DNA of 64,000 nt from Proteocatella sp041738345 (GCA_041738345.1 JBGSPX010000016.1:1-64000); one strand, 5' to 3'. Counted from the stretch's first letter, positions 40,090 through 49,870 are shown. Program-made: numbers and translations. The notes: a model not told the origin generated them from the sequence alone.

Positions 40090-42564
40090 ATGGACAAAGA
40101 AATAGAAAAAAACACAAAAAAGAAAAAGAAGAAAAAAATAAATTTTTTAAAATTATTCTCTTTAATACTTGCTTTTGTAATGATTATAGGTACCGTCTCA
40201 ACTTTAGCTATGGCACTTGTTGTAATAAAAACAGCTGAACCTATAGATCCTACAAAAATTTCAGAGCAATTAGATGAGAGTTCCTTTATTTTTGATGATA
40301 AAGGGGTCTTAATAGAAAAAATATCAAATGGAGAATACAGCAGTGTGGTTCCACTTCAGCAAATACCAAAAGATTTGCAAAATGCTGTAGTAGCAATTGA
40401 AGATGAGCGTTTTTATGAACATAATGGCGTAGATATCAAAAGAGTTTTTGGAGCACTTTGGTATGATATCAAAACAATGAGCCTTGCTCAAGGTGCTTCT
40501 ACAATAACTATGCAGGTTGCAAAAAATCTTTATACTACCATGGATAAAACTTGGACAAGAAAACTTAAAGATATATATTACGCGGTTGAGCTAGAAAAAG
40601 TATTAAGTAAAAACCAAATACTTCATGCTTATTTAAATACTATTGGTCTTGGAAGAGGAACTCGAGGGGTTCAGGCTGCGGCACATGTATATTTTAATAA
40701 AGATGTATCTGAATTGAATTTAGCTGAAAATGCTATGATTGCTGGAATAACTAAAAACCCATATAAATATTCCGTTTATATAACTGCTCCAATAACCATA
40801 AACGATGATTTTAATAATATGCAGGTAAGTTTGATACCAAGCAATGAAGATACTCCTGAGCCTACAAGTGAAGATCTGCAAGTTTATAGCACGCTTTTAA
40901 GCAAAGGACTAATTTCTAATTTAGAATATAATCAGCTTCTTAAAAACGATTTCTATGTTAGAAAAGCAGTTTTAAACCCAGACTCAAAAGAAAGACAAGA
41001 AGTTGTATTAAAAATGATGCTAAAAAATAATTATATTACTGAAGCTCAATATAATGAAGCTGTAAGTTATCCAATTGAAGTTAAGCTTGGTAAAAAGAAA
41101 CAAACTAATATATCTTCTTATTTCGGAGATAAAGTTAAAGAAGAAACTATAACTGCATTAAAATCTGTCGGCTATTCTGACGAAGATGCTAATGAAATTT
41201 TATATAGTGGAGGACTTAGAGTTTACTCTACTTTAGACAGCAGAATTCAAGGCATTTTAGAAGATGAAATAAATAATCCTTCTAATTTCCCAGGAAGCAG
41301 AGTAGATGCAGATGGGATTCCTCAACCACAAGTTGCTTCTGTTATAATGGATCAATACACTGGTCAAGTAAAAGCATTAGTTGGAGGTAGAGGTATAAGC
41401 GGTAGTAGAATATACAACAGAGCTCTTAATCCTCGTCAACCAGGTTCTTCTATAAAACCTCTTGCAGTATACCTCCCTGCACTAGAAAATGGTTTCACTG
41501 CTGCAAGCGGCATTGTGGATGAGCCTATAAAGAATGAAAAAGGACAGTATTGGCCTAAAAACTATGGTCGTTATGATGGACCTACAACTCTTAGAAATCT
41601 TGTAATAAAGTCTTCTAACGTAGGTGCTGTACAAGTAGCACAAAAGCTTGGTCCTGCTAAAATGATTGATTATCTTAAAAATATGGGCTTCTCTACATTA
41701 GTTACTAGAAGTGATAATTCATCTATAAATGACGAGAATCTTTCTCTAGCACTAGGCGGAATGTCTAAAGGTGTTACTCCGCTTGATTTAACAGCTGCAT
41801 ATGCTGCTGTGGCTAATGCTGGAACTTATACTAAGCCTATATTTATAACTAAAATTGAAAATGCAAGTGGTACTGTACTTTATGAAAACAAACCTGAAAC
41901 AAGACAAATTGCTTCCCCACAAGCCGCTTATATTATGACAGATATAATGAAAGATGTCGTAAATAGAGGAACCGGCGGAAGAGCTAGGGTTCGAAACATG
42001 GTTACTGTGGGTAAAACAGGTACTACTAATGACGAAAAAGATATTTGGTTTTCAGGATATACTCCATACTACACAAGTGCACTTTGGATAGGAGAAGACC
42101 AACCTAAAGATTTAAATAAAACAAGTGATGTCCCATCAAGACTTTGGTCGAGAATAATGACAAGAGTCCATGAAAATCTTCCTAGTAAGAGTTTTGATGT
42201 ACCATCTGGACTTACAAATGCTACTGTTTGTCAAGAAACTGGACTTTTAGCTGGTCCAAATTGCAGTAGAAAATATAGCGAATTATTCATGTCAGGCACA
42301 GCTCCATCAAAGGTATGTGATAACCATACTCCAATAGTTACTGAAGGTCTTTTAGATGATGAAAGTATTGAAAACGCAGCTGAAGATGATAAAAAGGATA
42401 AACCTGAAACAGAAGAAACGCAACCACCTGTAGATAATCCTACAGACACCGAACCACCTGTAGATAATCCATCTACAGAACAAGGAGAACCCACTGAGCC
42501 TTCAGTCCCAGAAACTCCACCACAAAACAATAATCAAAATGTAGATAACGGATTGTTCGGATAA
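40090..42564 (+). CDS. Class A penicillin-binding protein (PBP1A type)
   Basis: Bifunctional peptidoglycan glycosyltransferase/transpeptidase of 824 residues. A Lys-rich cytoplasmic tail (1-18) and one membrane helix (about 22-46) precede the GT51 domain (about 80-250), which has VAIEDERFYEHNGVD and TITMQVAKNL. The transpeptidase domain has the nucleophile in QPGSSIKPLAVY (about 454-465), SSN (about 515-517) and KTGTTND (about 641-647). The last 100 residues form a Pro/Glu/Asn-rich tail with a short repeat PPVDNP. Monocistronic; Shine-Dalgarno AGGAGG 10 nt from ATG. Confidence 0.95.
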   Translation: MDKEIEKNTKKKKKKKINFLKLFSLILAFVMIIGTVSTLAMALVVIKTAEPIDPTKISEQLDESSFIFDDKGVLIEKISNGEYSSVVPLQQIPKDLQNAVVAIEDERFYEHNGVDIKRVFGALWYDIKTMSLAQGASTITMQVAKNLYTTMDKTWTRKLKDIYYAVELEKVLSKNQILHAYLNTIGLGRGTRGVQAAAHVYFNKDVSELNLAENAMIAGITKNPYKYSVYITAPITINDDFNNMQVSLIPSNEDTPEPTSEDLQVYSTLLSKGLISNLEYNQLLKNDFYVRKAVLNPDSKERQEVVLKMMLKNNYITEAQYNEAVSYPIEVKLGKKKQTNISSYFGDKVKEETITALKSVGYSDEDANEILYSGGLRVYSTLDSRIQGILEDEINNPSNFPGSRVDADGIPQPQVASVIMDQYTGQVKALVGGRGISGSRIYNRALNPRQPGSSIKPLAVYLPALENGFTAASGIVDEPIKNEKGQYWPKNYGRYDGPTTLRNLVIKSSNVGAVQVAQKLGPAKMIDYLKNMGFSTLVTRSDNSSINDENLSLALGGMSKGVTPLDLTAAYAAVANAGTYTKPIFITKIENASGTVLYENKPETRQIASPQAAYIMTDIMKDVVNRGTGGRARVRNMVTVGKTGTTNDEKDIWFSGYTPYYTSALWIGEDQPKDLNKTSDVPSRLWSRIMTRVHENLPSKSFDVPSGLTNATVCQETGLLAGPNCSRKYSELFMSGTAPSKVCDNHTPIVTEGLLDDESIENAAEDDKKDKPETEETQPPVDNPTDTEPPVDNPSTEQGEPTEPSVPETPPQNNNQNVDNGLFG

Positions 42565-42592
42565 AAAAAAAGTGCCAATGGCACTTTTTTTT
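42563..42592. terminator. Bidirectional terminator between PBP and RNA methyltransferase genes
   Basis: AAGTGCC / GGCACTT stem with a 3-nt loop and eight A and eight T flanks. It serves both convergent genes. Confidence 0.9.
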
Positions 42593-42594
42593 AC

Positions 42595-43386
42595 TTATTT
42601 TTCTAAAGATTTATACATTACTATAGCTCCTGCTATTCCAACATTCAGTGATTCCGCTTTCCCATATATAGGTATATATATTCTTTCATCTGAAATCTCA
42701 AGTATTGTTTTTGATACTCCATTTGCTTCATTTCCTAGAACTATTATACATTTTTCTTCATAATTTACTTTATCATAAGTTTTAGCATTTTCATCTAATG
42801 CTGTAGCAAGTATTTTAAATTTATTTTTTTTGAAATTTATTAAGTCCTCTTCTTCAATTTCAATTATAGGAATATATAAATTAGCTCCCATTGCTGATCT
42901 GCTGACCTTTGGCGAATATAAATCTACTGTTCCTTTAATTACAAATATAGCATCAAATCCAGCTGCATCTGCTGTTCTTATAAGTGTTCCTGCGTTTCCT
43001 GGGTCTTGAATTCTATCAAACAACAGAACTCTAGCTTTAGCTTTTTCATCAAACATATCTTTTGAATATTCTGGTATGCTTGTAACTGCTATAATACCTT
43101 GAGTATTTACTGTATCTGATAACTGACTAAAAATATTATCTTTTATTATTACTGCTATTTCTTTGTTTTTTTCATAAACAGTTCTATATGATTCTATTTC
43201 ATTGAGACTTTTCTCAGAAAAAGCTAATATTTCTAACTTTATATTAGCATCAAGAAGCTGCGTAACAGCTCTGAAACCTTCTATTATCATCAAATTATAT
43301 TTATCTCTATGTTTTTTGTTTTTTAAACTACTTATAAGTTTTATCTTTGAATTGTCTTTTGATTCAATTACTACTTTATTTAACAT
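42595..43386 (-). CDS. TrmH/SpoU-family RNA 2'-O-methyltransferase
   Basis: 263 residues with an N-terminal substrate-binding region (KKHRDKYNLMIIEGFRAV) and a SPOUT domain. Its three motifs are LFDRIQDPGNAGTLIRTADA (about 134-153), IIVLGNEANGVS and IPIYGKAESLNVGIAGAI. It methylates a ribose in rRNA or tRNA; target unknown. The start is uncertain: GTG 43395 or ATG 43386, the latter giving a more usual N-terminus. Overlaps the end of the KtrA gene by a few bases. Confidence 0.88.
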   Translation of the reverse strand: MLNKVVIESKDNSKIKLISSLKNKKHRDKYNLMIIEGFRAVTQLLDANIKLEILAFSEKSLNEIESYRTVYEKNKEIAVIIKDNIFSQLSDTVNTQGIIAVTSIPEYSKDMFDEKAKARVLLFDRIQDPGNAGTLIRTADAAGFDAIFVIKGTVDLYSPKVSRSAMGANLYIPIIEIEEEDLINFKKNKFKILATALDENAKTYDKVNYEEKCIIVLGNEANGVSKTILEISDERIYIPIYGKAESLNVGIAGAIVMYKSLEK

Positions 43387-44032
43387 GGTCTTCACTTAAC
43401 CTATTTAATTTTTTTATTTCTCCAATAACTACTAGTATATCTTTGGAATATACTATATCATCACTTACTGGTGATATATTAACATCATTGCCTCTTTTTA
43501 TAGCCACTACATTTATTCCATATTTAGCTCTGAAATTTAACTCTAAAAGCGTTTTTCCATTCCATTTTTCATGAGCTATTATTTCAATTATAGAATACTG
43601 TGGATCTAATTCTATGAATTCTAGCACATTCTTTGACACTAAATTGTGTGCAAGCCTTACTCCCATATCTCTTTCTGGAAAAATAACCCTGTCTGCACCT
43701 ATTTTATAAAGCACTTTTGCTTGTAATTCATCTTTAGCTTTACAAACCACATAGTTTACTCCTAATTCTTTAACAACAATAGTAGTCATTATAGAAGCCT
43801 GTAAATCTGAAGCTATACTAACGATAGCTACATCATAATTTCTAATCCCTAAAGATTTTAAAGTTGACTCATCTGTAGCGTCAGCCTGGATTGCTTGAGT
43901 TACATTATCTGAAATATCCTGTATTATTTCCATATTGGAATCTATTGCTAAAACATCATGACCTAATCCATATAAGGTTTTTGCCACTGATGAACCAAAT
44001 CTTCCACAACCTATAACAACATATGAACTCAT
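43376..44032 (-). CDS. ktrA: Potassium uptake regulatory subunit KtrA/TrkA (RCK)
   Basis: 218-residue cytosolic gating ring protein. RCK_N Rossmann with VVIGCGRFGSSVAKTL (about 5-20) and acidic strand ends AIDSN and QADATDES, then an RCK_C domain (about 135-210). It controls the membrane subunit encoded upstream. RCK_C domains of this type bind c-di-AMP in other Firmicutes, which would tie it to CdaA 5 kb away (inference). Confidence 0.92.
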   Translation of the reverse strand: MSSYVVIGCGRFGSSVAKTLYGLGHDVLAIDSNMEIIQDISDNVTQAIQADATDESTLKSLGIRNYDVAIVSIASDLQASIMTTIVVKELGVNYVVCKAKDELQAKVLYKIGADRVIFPERDMGVRLAHNLVSKNVLEFIELDPQYSIIEIIAHEKWNGKTLLELNFRAKYGINVVAIKRGNDVNISPVSDDIVYSKDILVVIGEIKKLNRLSEDHVK

Positions 44033-44043
44033 ATTTTCTTCTC

Positions 44044-45366
44044 CTATAATATAACATTACCTTCTGGTAACTGATAATCAATTTTTTTGTCACGACCCGC
44101 AAGTGCCATTACTATAGTAAGTGCCCCTACCCTTCCTGCAAACATAGTTAATATTAGTATAAACTTAGATATTCCTGTAAGCTTTGTAGTTATTCCTAGG
44201 GTAAGGCCCACTGTACCAAATGCAGAAACTACTTCAAATAGTATATCCATAAACTCCAGTTCTGGATTTGCTATACTTATAAACATAGCTCCTAAAGTTA
44301 TAATAAAAAATGCTATTACTATTATAGTCATAGCTTTATTAACTATTGAATAATTTATACGTCTTCCATAAACTTCTACATCTTTATTTCTTACAAACGC
44401 TACCATAGTAAGTATTAAAACTGCTATAGTTGTTGTCTTAACTCCTCCAGCTGTAGATGCTGGTGAACCCCCTATAAACATCAAGATTAATGTGAAAAAC
44501 TTACTACTATCTGTAAGTTTAGCCAGATCTATAGTATTAAATCCAGCAGTCCTTGGACTTACTGCTTGAAATGCACTAACTTTAAGCTTATTAGCCATAC
44601 TCATATCTCCAATGGTTTCGGGATTACTATACTCTAGCCACAAGATTATCAATGTTCCAAAAATTAAAAGTATTGCCGTAACAGTTAGTGCTAATTTAGA
44701 ATGAAGACTCAATCTCTTTAATTTACGATTTGTCATGCAATCAAAAATAACAGTAAAACCTAGTCCTCCAAATATTATAAGCAGCATTATAGTTACATTT
44801 ATAATAGTGTTTGAATAAAATGCTGTCAACGAAGTAAAGTTCCCCATTATATCAAATCCTGCGTTACAAAATGCTGAAATTGAATGAAAAATTGATTTTA
44901 CGACTCCATCTCTTATTCCAAAAATAGGAATGAATTGCGTAGAAAGTAATAATGCTCCAATAAGTTCAATTATTATAGTTCCTAAAAATATATTTTTAGT
45001 TAAGTTTACTATTCCTTGGATTTTTTCTTGCCCAAGAGATTCTTTTATTAAAATTCTGTTTTTTATACCTATTTTTTTGCCAACAATTATAGCTCCAAAT
45101 GTCGTTATTGTCATAAATCCAAGTCCTCCAACCTGAATTAATGATAAAATAACAAACTTTCCAAATGAAGACCAATAACTCCCTGTATCTAGCACCACTA
45201 GTCCTGTAACACAAACTGCGGATGTCGCAGTAAACACCGAATCAATAAACGACGTTGACTCACCTTCTGCTGAAGATATCGGAAGCATCAATAAAAATGC
45301 CCCAAAAAGTATTATTCCCAAAAATCCAAGTACAATTATTTGAGCTGGGGAAATTCCCTTTTTCAC
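44044..45366 (-). CDS. ktrB: Potassium uptake membrane subunit KtrB/TrkH type
   Basis: 440-residue SKT-family transporter with four M1-P-M2 repeats. Selectivity-filter like segments are FTATSAVCVTGLV (about 46-58), HSISAFCNAGFDI (about 161-173), AVSPRTAGFNT (about 268-278) and VVSAFGTVGLTLGI near 380. Translation starts with a GTG at 45366 that has AGGAAGG 7 nt upstream. No ATG lies at an equally good place. 11 nt upstream of ktrA, so one operon with it. Confidence 0.92.
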   Translation of the reverse strand: MKKGISPAQIIVLGFLGIILFGAFLLMLPISSAEGESTSFIDSVFTATSAVCVTGLVVLDTGSYWSSFGKFVILSLIQVGGLGFMTITTFGAIIVGKKIGIKNRILIKESLGQEKIQGIVNLTKNIFLGTIIIELIGALLLSTQFIPIFGIRDGVVKSIFHSISAFCNAGFDIMGNFTSLTAFYSNTIINVTIMLLIIFGGLGFTVIFDCMTNRKLKRLSLHSKLALTVTAILLIFGTLIILWLEYSNPETIGDMSMANKLKVSAFQAVSPRTAGFNTIDLAKLTDSSKFFTLILMFIGGSPASTAGGVKTTTIAVLILTMVAFVRNKDVEVYGRRINYSIVNKAMTIIVIAFFIITLGAMFISIANPELEFMDILFEVVSAFGTVGLTLGITTKLTGISKFILILTMFAGRVGALTIVMALAGRDKKIDYQLPEGNVIL

Positions 45367-45460
45367 CGTATAACCTTCCTTCTTAGTTAAATTGCATTAA
45401 TCATGCACAGACTATTATATCTCAAAAAAATTTTTTTTCAATACCTAATATTTAAATTAC

Positions 45461-46147
45461 TTAATTCACACAAATCTGACTATTAATATCTTGATATTTT
45501 TTATCCCCTATACCCTTAACATTTCTTATATCCTCTATAGAACTAAACTCACCATTTTCAGTTCTATAATCAATTATCCGTTGAGATAAAACTTCTCCTA
45601 TACCCGTTAATTCTTGTAGTTCTTCTTTACTCGCTGTATTTATATTTAATTTACCGCTTTCTTGTGATTTTGCTTTATCAAGTTGTTTGTTATCATGATT
45701 TTCAGTATCCTCACAATAATTAATAACTAGCGCTTCTCCCTTTGACGGAACTATATATTGAGCTCCATCCACTAGCTTTTGTGCCAAATTTATCGATTCT
45801 CTATTTGCATTTTCAGTTAAGCCTCCTGCTTTTTCTATAGCTACACTAAGTCTATCACCTTCTTTAACTTCCACCAAAGATGGTTTTTCCACTGCACCTA
45901 TTATATCTACAAAAATAAATTCTTCTTTTATTTCACTAACATATGTATCGTTTTCGTTTTCTTCTTCAAAAATGTCATTATTGTTTAAATCAGCACTTTC
46001 TGCTTCTTGAGTTTCTAATCCTTCTCCTATTTCATACTTATCTTCTTTCCCAAATATATTAAAAGCAAACATGATTATTATCATAATTACTGATGCTATA
46101 ATAGTTATTTTCACTTTTTTAGAATCCACATCAAACTTAGAACTCAT
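45461..46147 (-). CDS. comEA: ComEA-like DNA-binding protein (SLBB + helix-hairpin-helix)
   Basis: 228 residues. An N-terminal membrane anchor (about 10-29) is followed by an acidic spacer, an SLBB domain (FVDIIGAVEKPSLVEVKEGD, about 78-97, to about 140), and a C-terminal (HhH)2 domain. The latter has LNINTASKEELQELTGIGEV (about 168-187) and IEDIRNVKGIGDKKYQ. ComEA binds incoming DNA at the cell surface in natural transformation. No comEB/comEC is adjacent, so competence is not shown by this alone. Confidence 0.92.
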   Translation of the reverse strand: MSSKFDVDSKKVKITIIASVIMIIIMFAFNIFGKEDKYEIGEGLETQEAESADLNNNDIFEEENENDTYVSEIKEEFIFVDIIGAVEKPSLVEVKEGDRLSVAIEKAGGLTENANRESINLAQKLVDGAQYIVPSKGEALVINYCEDTENHDNKQLDKAKSQESGKLNINTASKEELQELTGIGEVLSQRIIDYRTENGEFSSIEDIRNVKGIGDKKYQDINSQICVN

Positions 46148-46182
46148 GATACTTCCTCCTTAAAGCTTACAGAAAATATTAA

Positions 46183-46215
46183 AAGAGGAATCTAGACTCT
46201 CTAGAAATTCCTCTT
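46183..46215 (-). terminator. Intrinsic terminator after the peroxiredoxin gene
   Basis: AAGAGGAA / TTCCTCTT stem extended by TCTAGA / TCTAGA, then TTTTAATATTTT on the minus strand. Confidence 0.75.
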
Positions 46216-46223
46216 AGTATAAA

Positions 46224-46865
46224 CTATTCTTCTATATTTTTATATATAAACCAATCCGATAAACTATATACGCCTCGTTCTTTATCCAGTTCTGGTAAAT
46301 CGTCTTCACCTCTGTGAAATAATACTTTATCGCCAATTAATTCGTTTGAAGGCCAATTCGCTGGGGAAAAAACTTTTTTAATCGATGCCATTTTTAGAGC
46401 TTCTACCGTTCTAAGAATTTCATTTATGTTTCTTCCTATTTCTTTTGGATATTCAAGCATAGTTCTTACTTTTCCATTGTGGTCTACAATTATAACAGCT
46501 CTTACTGATGCGGTATCATCTTCATTTGGATGAATCAGACCTAGCGTCTCAGAAACAACTCTTTTTTCATCATCTATTATAGGAAATTCTATTTGTACAT
46601 GTAGATTTTTGTTTATCCAATCAATCCACTGTCTGTGAGACTCCAAGTTGTCTACACTCAATCCTATAAGTTCTACTCCCATTTCACTAAATCTTTTCTT
46701 TTTTTTCTGAAATGATACAAACTCAGTTGTGCAAACTGGTGTAAAATCTGCTGGATGACTAAAAAGTACAAACCATTTGCCTTGATAGTCTTCTGGTAAA
46801 TTTACTACTCCGTTTGTAGTTTCTACTTTTAAACTAGGGAACTTATCTCTTAAAGCTAACTTCAT
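46224..46865 (-). CDS. 1-Cys peroxiredoxin (Prx6 type)
   Basis: 213-residue thiol peroxidase. The peroxidatic cysteine is Cys 45 in HPADFTPVCTTEF, and the protein has no other cysteine. C-terminal features typical of the 1-Cys group include EYPKEIGRNINEI and FSPANWPSN. It would reduce peroxides with an external thiol. An upstream in-frame ATG at 46907 lacks a ribosome site. ATG 46865 has GGAGGTG. A TATAAT sits 31 nt upstream at 46896-46901. Confidence 0.92.
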   Translation of the reverse strand: MKLALRDKFPSLKVETTNGVVNLPEDYQGKWFVLFSHPADFTPVCTTEFVSFQKKKKRFSEMGVELIGLSVDNLESHRQWIDWINKNLHVQIEFPIIDDEKRVVSETLGLIHPNEDDTASVRAVIIVDHNGKVRTMLEYPKEIGRNINEILRTVEALKMASIKKVFSPANWPSNELIGDKVLFHRGEDDLPELDKERGVYSLSDWFIYKNIEE

Positions 46866-46933
46866 AATGCACCTCCAAATTGTCCTTTTAATAAGATTAT
46901 ACTCCAAAAAAGAATATAATGATATATTTCATA

Positions 46934-47530
46934 TTAATTTTCATAAAGTTCTTTATACTTGTCATAATTTTGCCTTACTATTTCTACATAATTTGCAGTT
47001 TCCTCATAAGGTATATTTTTCAAAGAGACTCCATCTTCTGAATATCTTTGATCTTTAAGCCACCTTCTAGTTACATTTATACCTGCATTATATGCCGCTG
47101 CAATCGTTTCAACCTCTTTAAACCGATCTTGTAAATACGCTATAAAAAACACACCATACATTATATTTACTTCAGGTTCAAAAAGATCTTCATAAGTATA
47201 TTCATCTACTTTCATTTTGACACTAAGCCAATTAAACGTATCTTGTGTTATCTGCATAAGACCTCTAGCTCCCGCCTTCGATACTGCATCACTTTTAAAA
47301 TTACTTTCCTGTTTAATGATTGCGTATACAAGATATTTATCCACGTTATATTCTTTACTGTATTTTTCAACTATTTTTTGATATCTTTCTGGATATTGAG
47401 TCTCTTTTTTTATAAAATTATGCTCAAACTCTGCTAAAATTACAGTTAATCCTAAAATTACAGTTAATCCAACTCCAAATATCCTGAAATAATTTAGTTT
47501 TATTTTCTTTTTTCGCTTTTTCTTTTTCAA
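46934..47530 (-). CDS. Lytic transglycosylase (SLT domain)
   Basis: 198-residue peptidoglycan-cleaving enzyme. A Lys-rich start and membrane/signal helix (about 13-33) precede the SLT domain: YLVYAIIKQESNFKSDAVS (catalytic Glu about 73), GARGLMQITQDTF (about 88-100) and AAYNAGINVTRRWL. It resembles the YjbJ/Slt-like small transglycosylases. It begins with TTG 47530 after GAGGAAA; no other initiation codon exists before the hydrophobic helix. Confidence 0.9.
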   Translation of the reverse strand: MKKKKRKKKIKLNYFRIFGVGLTVILGLTVILAEFEHNFIKKETQYPERYQKIVEKYSKEYNVDKYLVYAIIKQESNFKSDAVSKAGARGLMQITQDTFNWLSVKMKVDEYTYEDLFEPEVNIMYGVFFIAYLQDRFKEVETIAAAYNAGINVTRRWLKDQRYSEDGVSLKNIPYEETANYVEIVRQNYDKYKELYEN

Positions 47531-47601
47531 AAATTTCCTCTTTCTAGCTAGTTTTAGTAATTTGTATCACTTTAATTTTAACATATAAATTCAAATAAAA
47601 A

Positions 47602-47643
47602 AAGAACTCTCTAAAACATAATTTAATGTTTTAAAAAGTTCTT
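47602..47643 (-). terminator. Intrinsic terminator after the LOR/SDH pair
   Basis: AAGAACT / AGTTCTT with inner AAAACAT / ATGTTTT, then TTTTTTTATTTG on the minus strand. Confidence 0.8.
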
Positions 47644-47653
47644 AGGATTCATA

Positions 47654-48745
47654 TTATGTCAAAGCTCTTCCTACATGTTTAATAAAATCTTGAGTATTTG
47701 TAACTATAGAAGTCGCTGTAAGTGTTCCTCTGTCTGCTAGCTTATTTACTGCAAATTCTTGAATGTCTACGGTATACATATATACAGGTCTTACAACTCC
47801 ATCAAACTCATTATATGATGCGGTCATATTTCCTGTAGCAATTGTAAATAATGCCGTAGAAACCATTATTATTGTAGAGGTTTTTCTAGCATGCTTTCTC
47901 ATGGCATCTTGAGCCTCAGTTACGTCATTATATGTTCCTGGAAGCGTGAATCTATCTCTAATTGTTCCAGAAAGTACAAATGGTACATTACAATCTACGC
48001 AAGCTTTAATTATTCCATCTTTAACTTCACCGCTCTTAACTAGTGCTTCTATCGAGCCTGCTTCTCTTGCCATATTTATTGTACTATAATAATTTTTCAT
48101 AGTTTGCTGTTCTTTTACAAAAACCTCTTGTCCCCATATAGTATCGAATATACCACATTCTAGGTCAAAAGCCGCTAAGCTTGTTCCGCATATTATAGAA
48201 TTTACATAACCTTCTCTAACAAGATTTTCTAAAGCAGATCTTGTATCTCTATCTAGACTTATAGCTGTTCCTAATACCCAAGTAACATAGCCATTCTTTT
48301 CTTTTTCATTTCTTAAAACATCATAAAGTTTTTCATAGTCAATTGAAAATGCAGTTTCTCTAGATCGTCCACTTCTAAAAGCAAATGTTTCACAGCCTTT
48401 TTCTTTAGCTTCAAATCCCTTATCATATACATAGATACCTTCACTTGCATCTTCAGCTCTTCCAATAGCAACCTTATCTCCTACGTTAAGGTTTCTAAGT
48501 TCTACAATTTTAAGGCTTTCTTTTCCTGGTTCGTCATTAACTACACAAGCCGAATCCATCCTACTTTGAGTTGCCAATATCCACTTTCCGTTCACTTTGA
48601 AATATTCTGGAAACACTGAAAGAGCATGATAGTTCGATGGTGAAACCCCTTGTTTTTCAACCACTTCAAGCTTCACATTTGGCGCATTAACAAAGATTTC
48701 TTTAGTAAAATCTGGTGCATTATATTTTGGTATATCAAATTTCAT
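47654..48745 (-). CDS. TIGR00300-like LOR/SDH-domain protein (copy 2)
   Basis: 363-residue soluble protein that I place in the TIGR00300 / LOR-SDH group, related to archaeal and cyanobacterial ornithine cyclodeaminase-type proteins. The C-terminal half has the characteristic stretch GYVNSIICGTSLAAFDLEC (about 183-201) and a nucleotide-binding-like region; the N-terminal half has a hotdog-like LOR/SDH part. Clearly paralogous to the next gene upstream, with which it forms a pair 28 nt apart. The family link is by pattern recall, not a search. A role in amino-acid (ornithine or proline) metabolism is possible but not shown. Confidence 0.6.
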   Translation of the reverse strand: MKFDIPKYNAPDFTKEIFVNAPNVKLEVVEKQGVSPSNYHALSVFPEYFKVNGKWILATQSRMDSACVVNDEPGKESLKIVELRNLNVGDKVAIGRAEDASEGIYVYDKGFEAKEKGCETFAFRSGRSRETAFSIDYEKLYDVLRNEKEKNGYVTWVLGTAISLDRDTRSALENLVREGYVNSIICGTSLAAFDLECGIFDTIWGQEVFVKEQQTMKNYYSTINMAREAGSIEALVKSGEVKDGIIKACVDCNVPFVLSGTIRDRFTLPGTYNDVTEAQDAMRKHARKTSTIIMVSTALFTIATGNMTASYNEFDGVVRPVYMYTVDIQEFAVNKLADRGTLTATSIVTNTQDFIKHVGRALT

Positions 48746-48772
48746 ATTCTAAACTCCTAGTCGTATCTGAAT

Positions 48773-49870
48773 TTAACGTTTATCGCTCTCTGATGATTTA
48801 ATCAGTTCTTTTTGAACATTAACCACAAAATCCTGCGCATTTGTAACAATAGGTTTAACTGCTATATATTCTCTAGCCGCCATAACTTTGTTGACTACGT
48901 TTTCCGTAACATCGACATTGTACATGAATACTGGAACTATAGACCCATCTTCTTTTACTCTATAGCTTGAAGCAAGTTCTGCTGCAGATACAGAGTGAAG
49001 CATTGTAGCCAAACCTATTATTAGTGTAGCTTTGTCCGTCTGCTCCTTCATAGCATCTAAACCTTTTGATACATTTGTAAACACTTCTGGCAATGGGCCA
49101 TCATCTCTTATAGATCCAACTAGCACATACGGAATATCTAGTTTATCTAAAGTTTTTATGAATCCATCTTTTATGTTGCCTTCTTTTATAAACTCATTTA
49201 CAGAACCTGCTCTTCTTACTTCATTTAGAAGATCTAAATGATTATAATGTCCTAAATGAACTGATTCTTGTGTATATATATTTTGACCTAATGCAGTTTC
49301 TAAATAGCCTGCCTCTAAATCATGTGTAGCCATAGCATTTCCAGCTAAAAGCGCTTGTACATAGCCATTTTCAGCTAACTGAGATAGCCCTATTCTTGTA
49401 TAGTAGTCAAATACAACAGATGGTCCTAAAACCCATACAATATGACCACCATTTTCTTTTTCATGCCTCATTAAATCTGCAAGATATTTGTAATCGTTGC
49501 AAAACGAACTCTCTACTGATCTTAATGGTTCTGAAATAACAGATTCATCAAATCCCTCTTTATAAATTAAAATTCCATTTTCTAAAGAAGCTTCATCTGC
49601 TAAAATAACTTTATCCCCTTCTATAAGATTTTCTAATTCTTTAACTAAAATCTCATCATTATGAAATACTGCTACACAATTTTGTGAATTATGTTTTGGA
49701 AGTAGCCATTTGCCTTCATAGTAATAATAGGTAGGCATATGAGTTGTGAGATAAAAGCCCGATGGAGCGATTCCCGCTTTCTTAACTTCTTCAAATTTTA
49801 CATTTGATACAAATGAATATTTCTCAGAAGTAAAATCTGGTGGTGTAAATTTTGGTAATGAAAATGCCAT
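48773..49870 (-). CDS. TIGR00300-like LOR/SDH-domain protein (copy 1)
   Basis: 365 residues, paralogue of the next gene: same opening PKFTPPDFTSEKY and the same block GYVQALLAGNAMATHDLEAG (about 184-203). The latter is closer to the canonical LAGNALAxHDxE signature than the other copy (CGTSLAAFDLEC). The two proteins therefore differ in likely active-site residues and may form a hetero-oligomer or act on different substrates (inference). A 246-nt upstream region holds several inverted repeats (see findings). ATG 49870 after AGGAGGATAAT. Confidence 0.62.
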   Translation of the reverse strand: MAFSLPKFTPPDFTSEKYSFVSNVKFEEVKKAGIAPSGFYLTTHMPTYYYYEGKWLLPKHNSQNCVAVFHNDEILVKELENLIEGDKVILADEASLENGILIYKEGFDESVISEPLRSVESSFCNDYKYLADLMRHEKENGGHIVWVLGPSVVFDYYTRIGLSQLAENGYVQALLAGNAMATHDLEAGYLETALGQNIYTQESVHLGHYNHLDLLNEVRRAGSVNEFIKEGNIKDGFIKTLDKLDIPYVLVGSIRDDGPLPEVFTNVSKGLDAMKEQTDKATLIIGLATMLHSVSAAELASSYRVKEDGSIVPVFMYNVDVTENVVNKVMAAREYIAVKPIVTNAQDFVVNVQKELIKSSESDKR

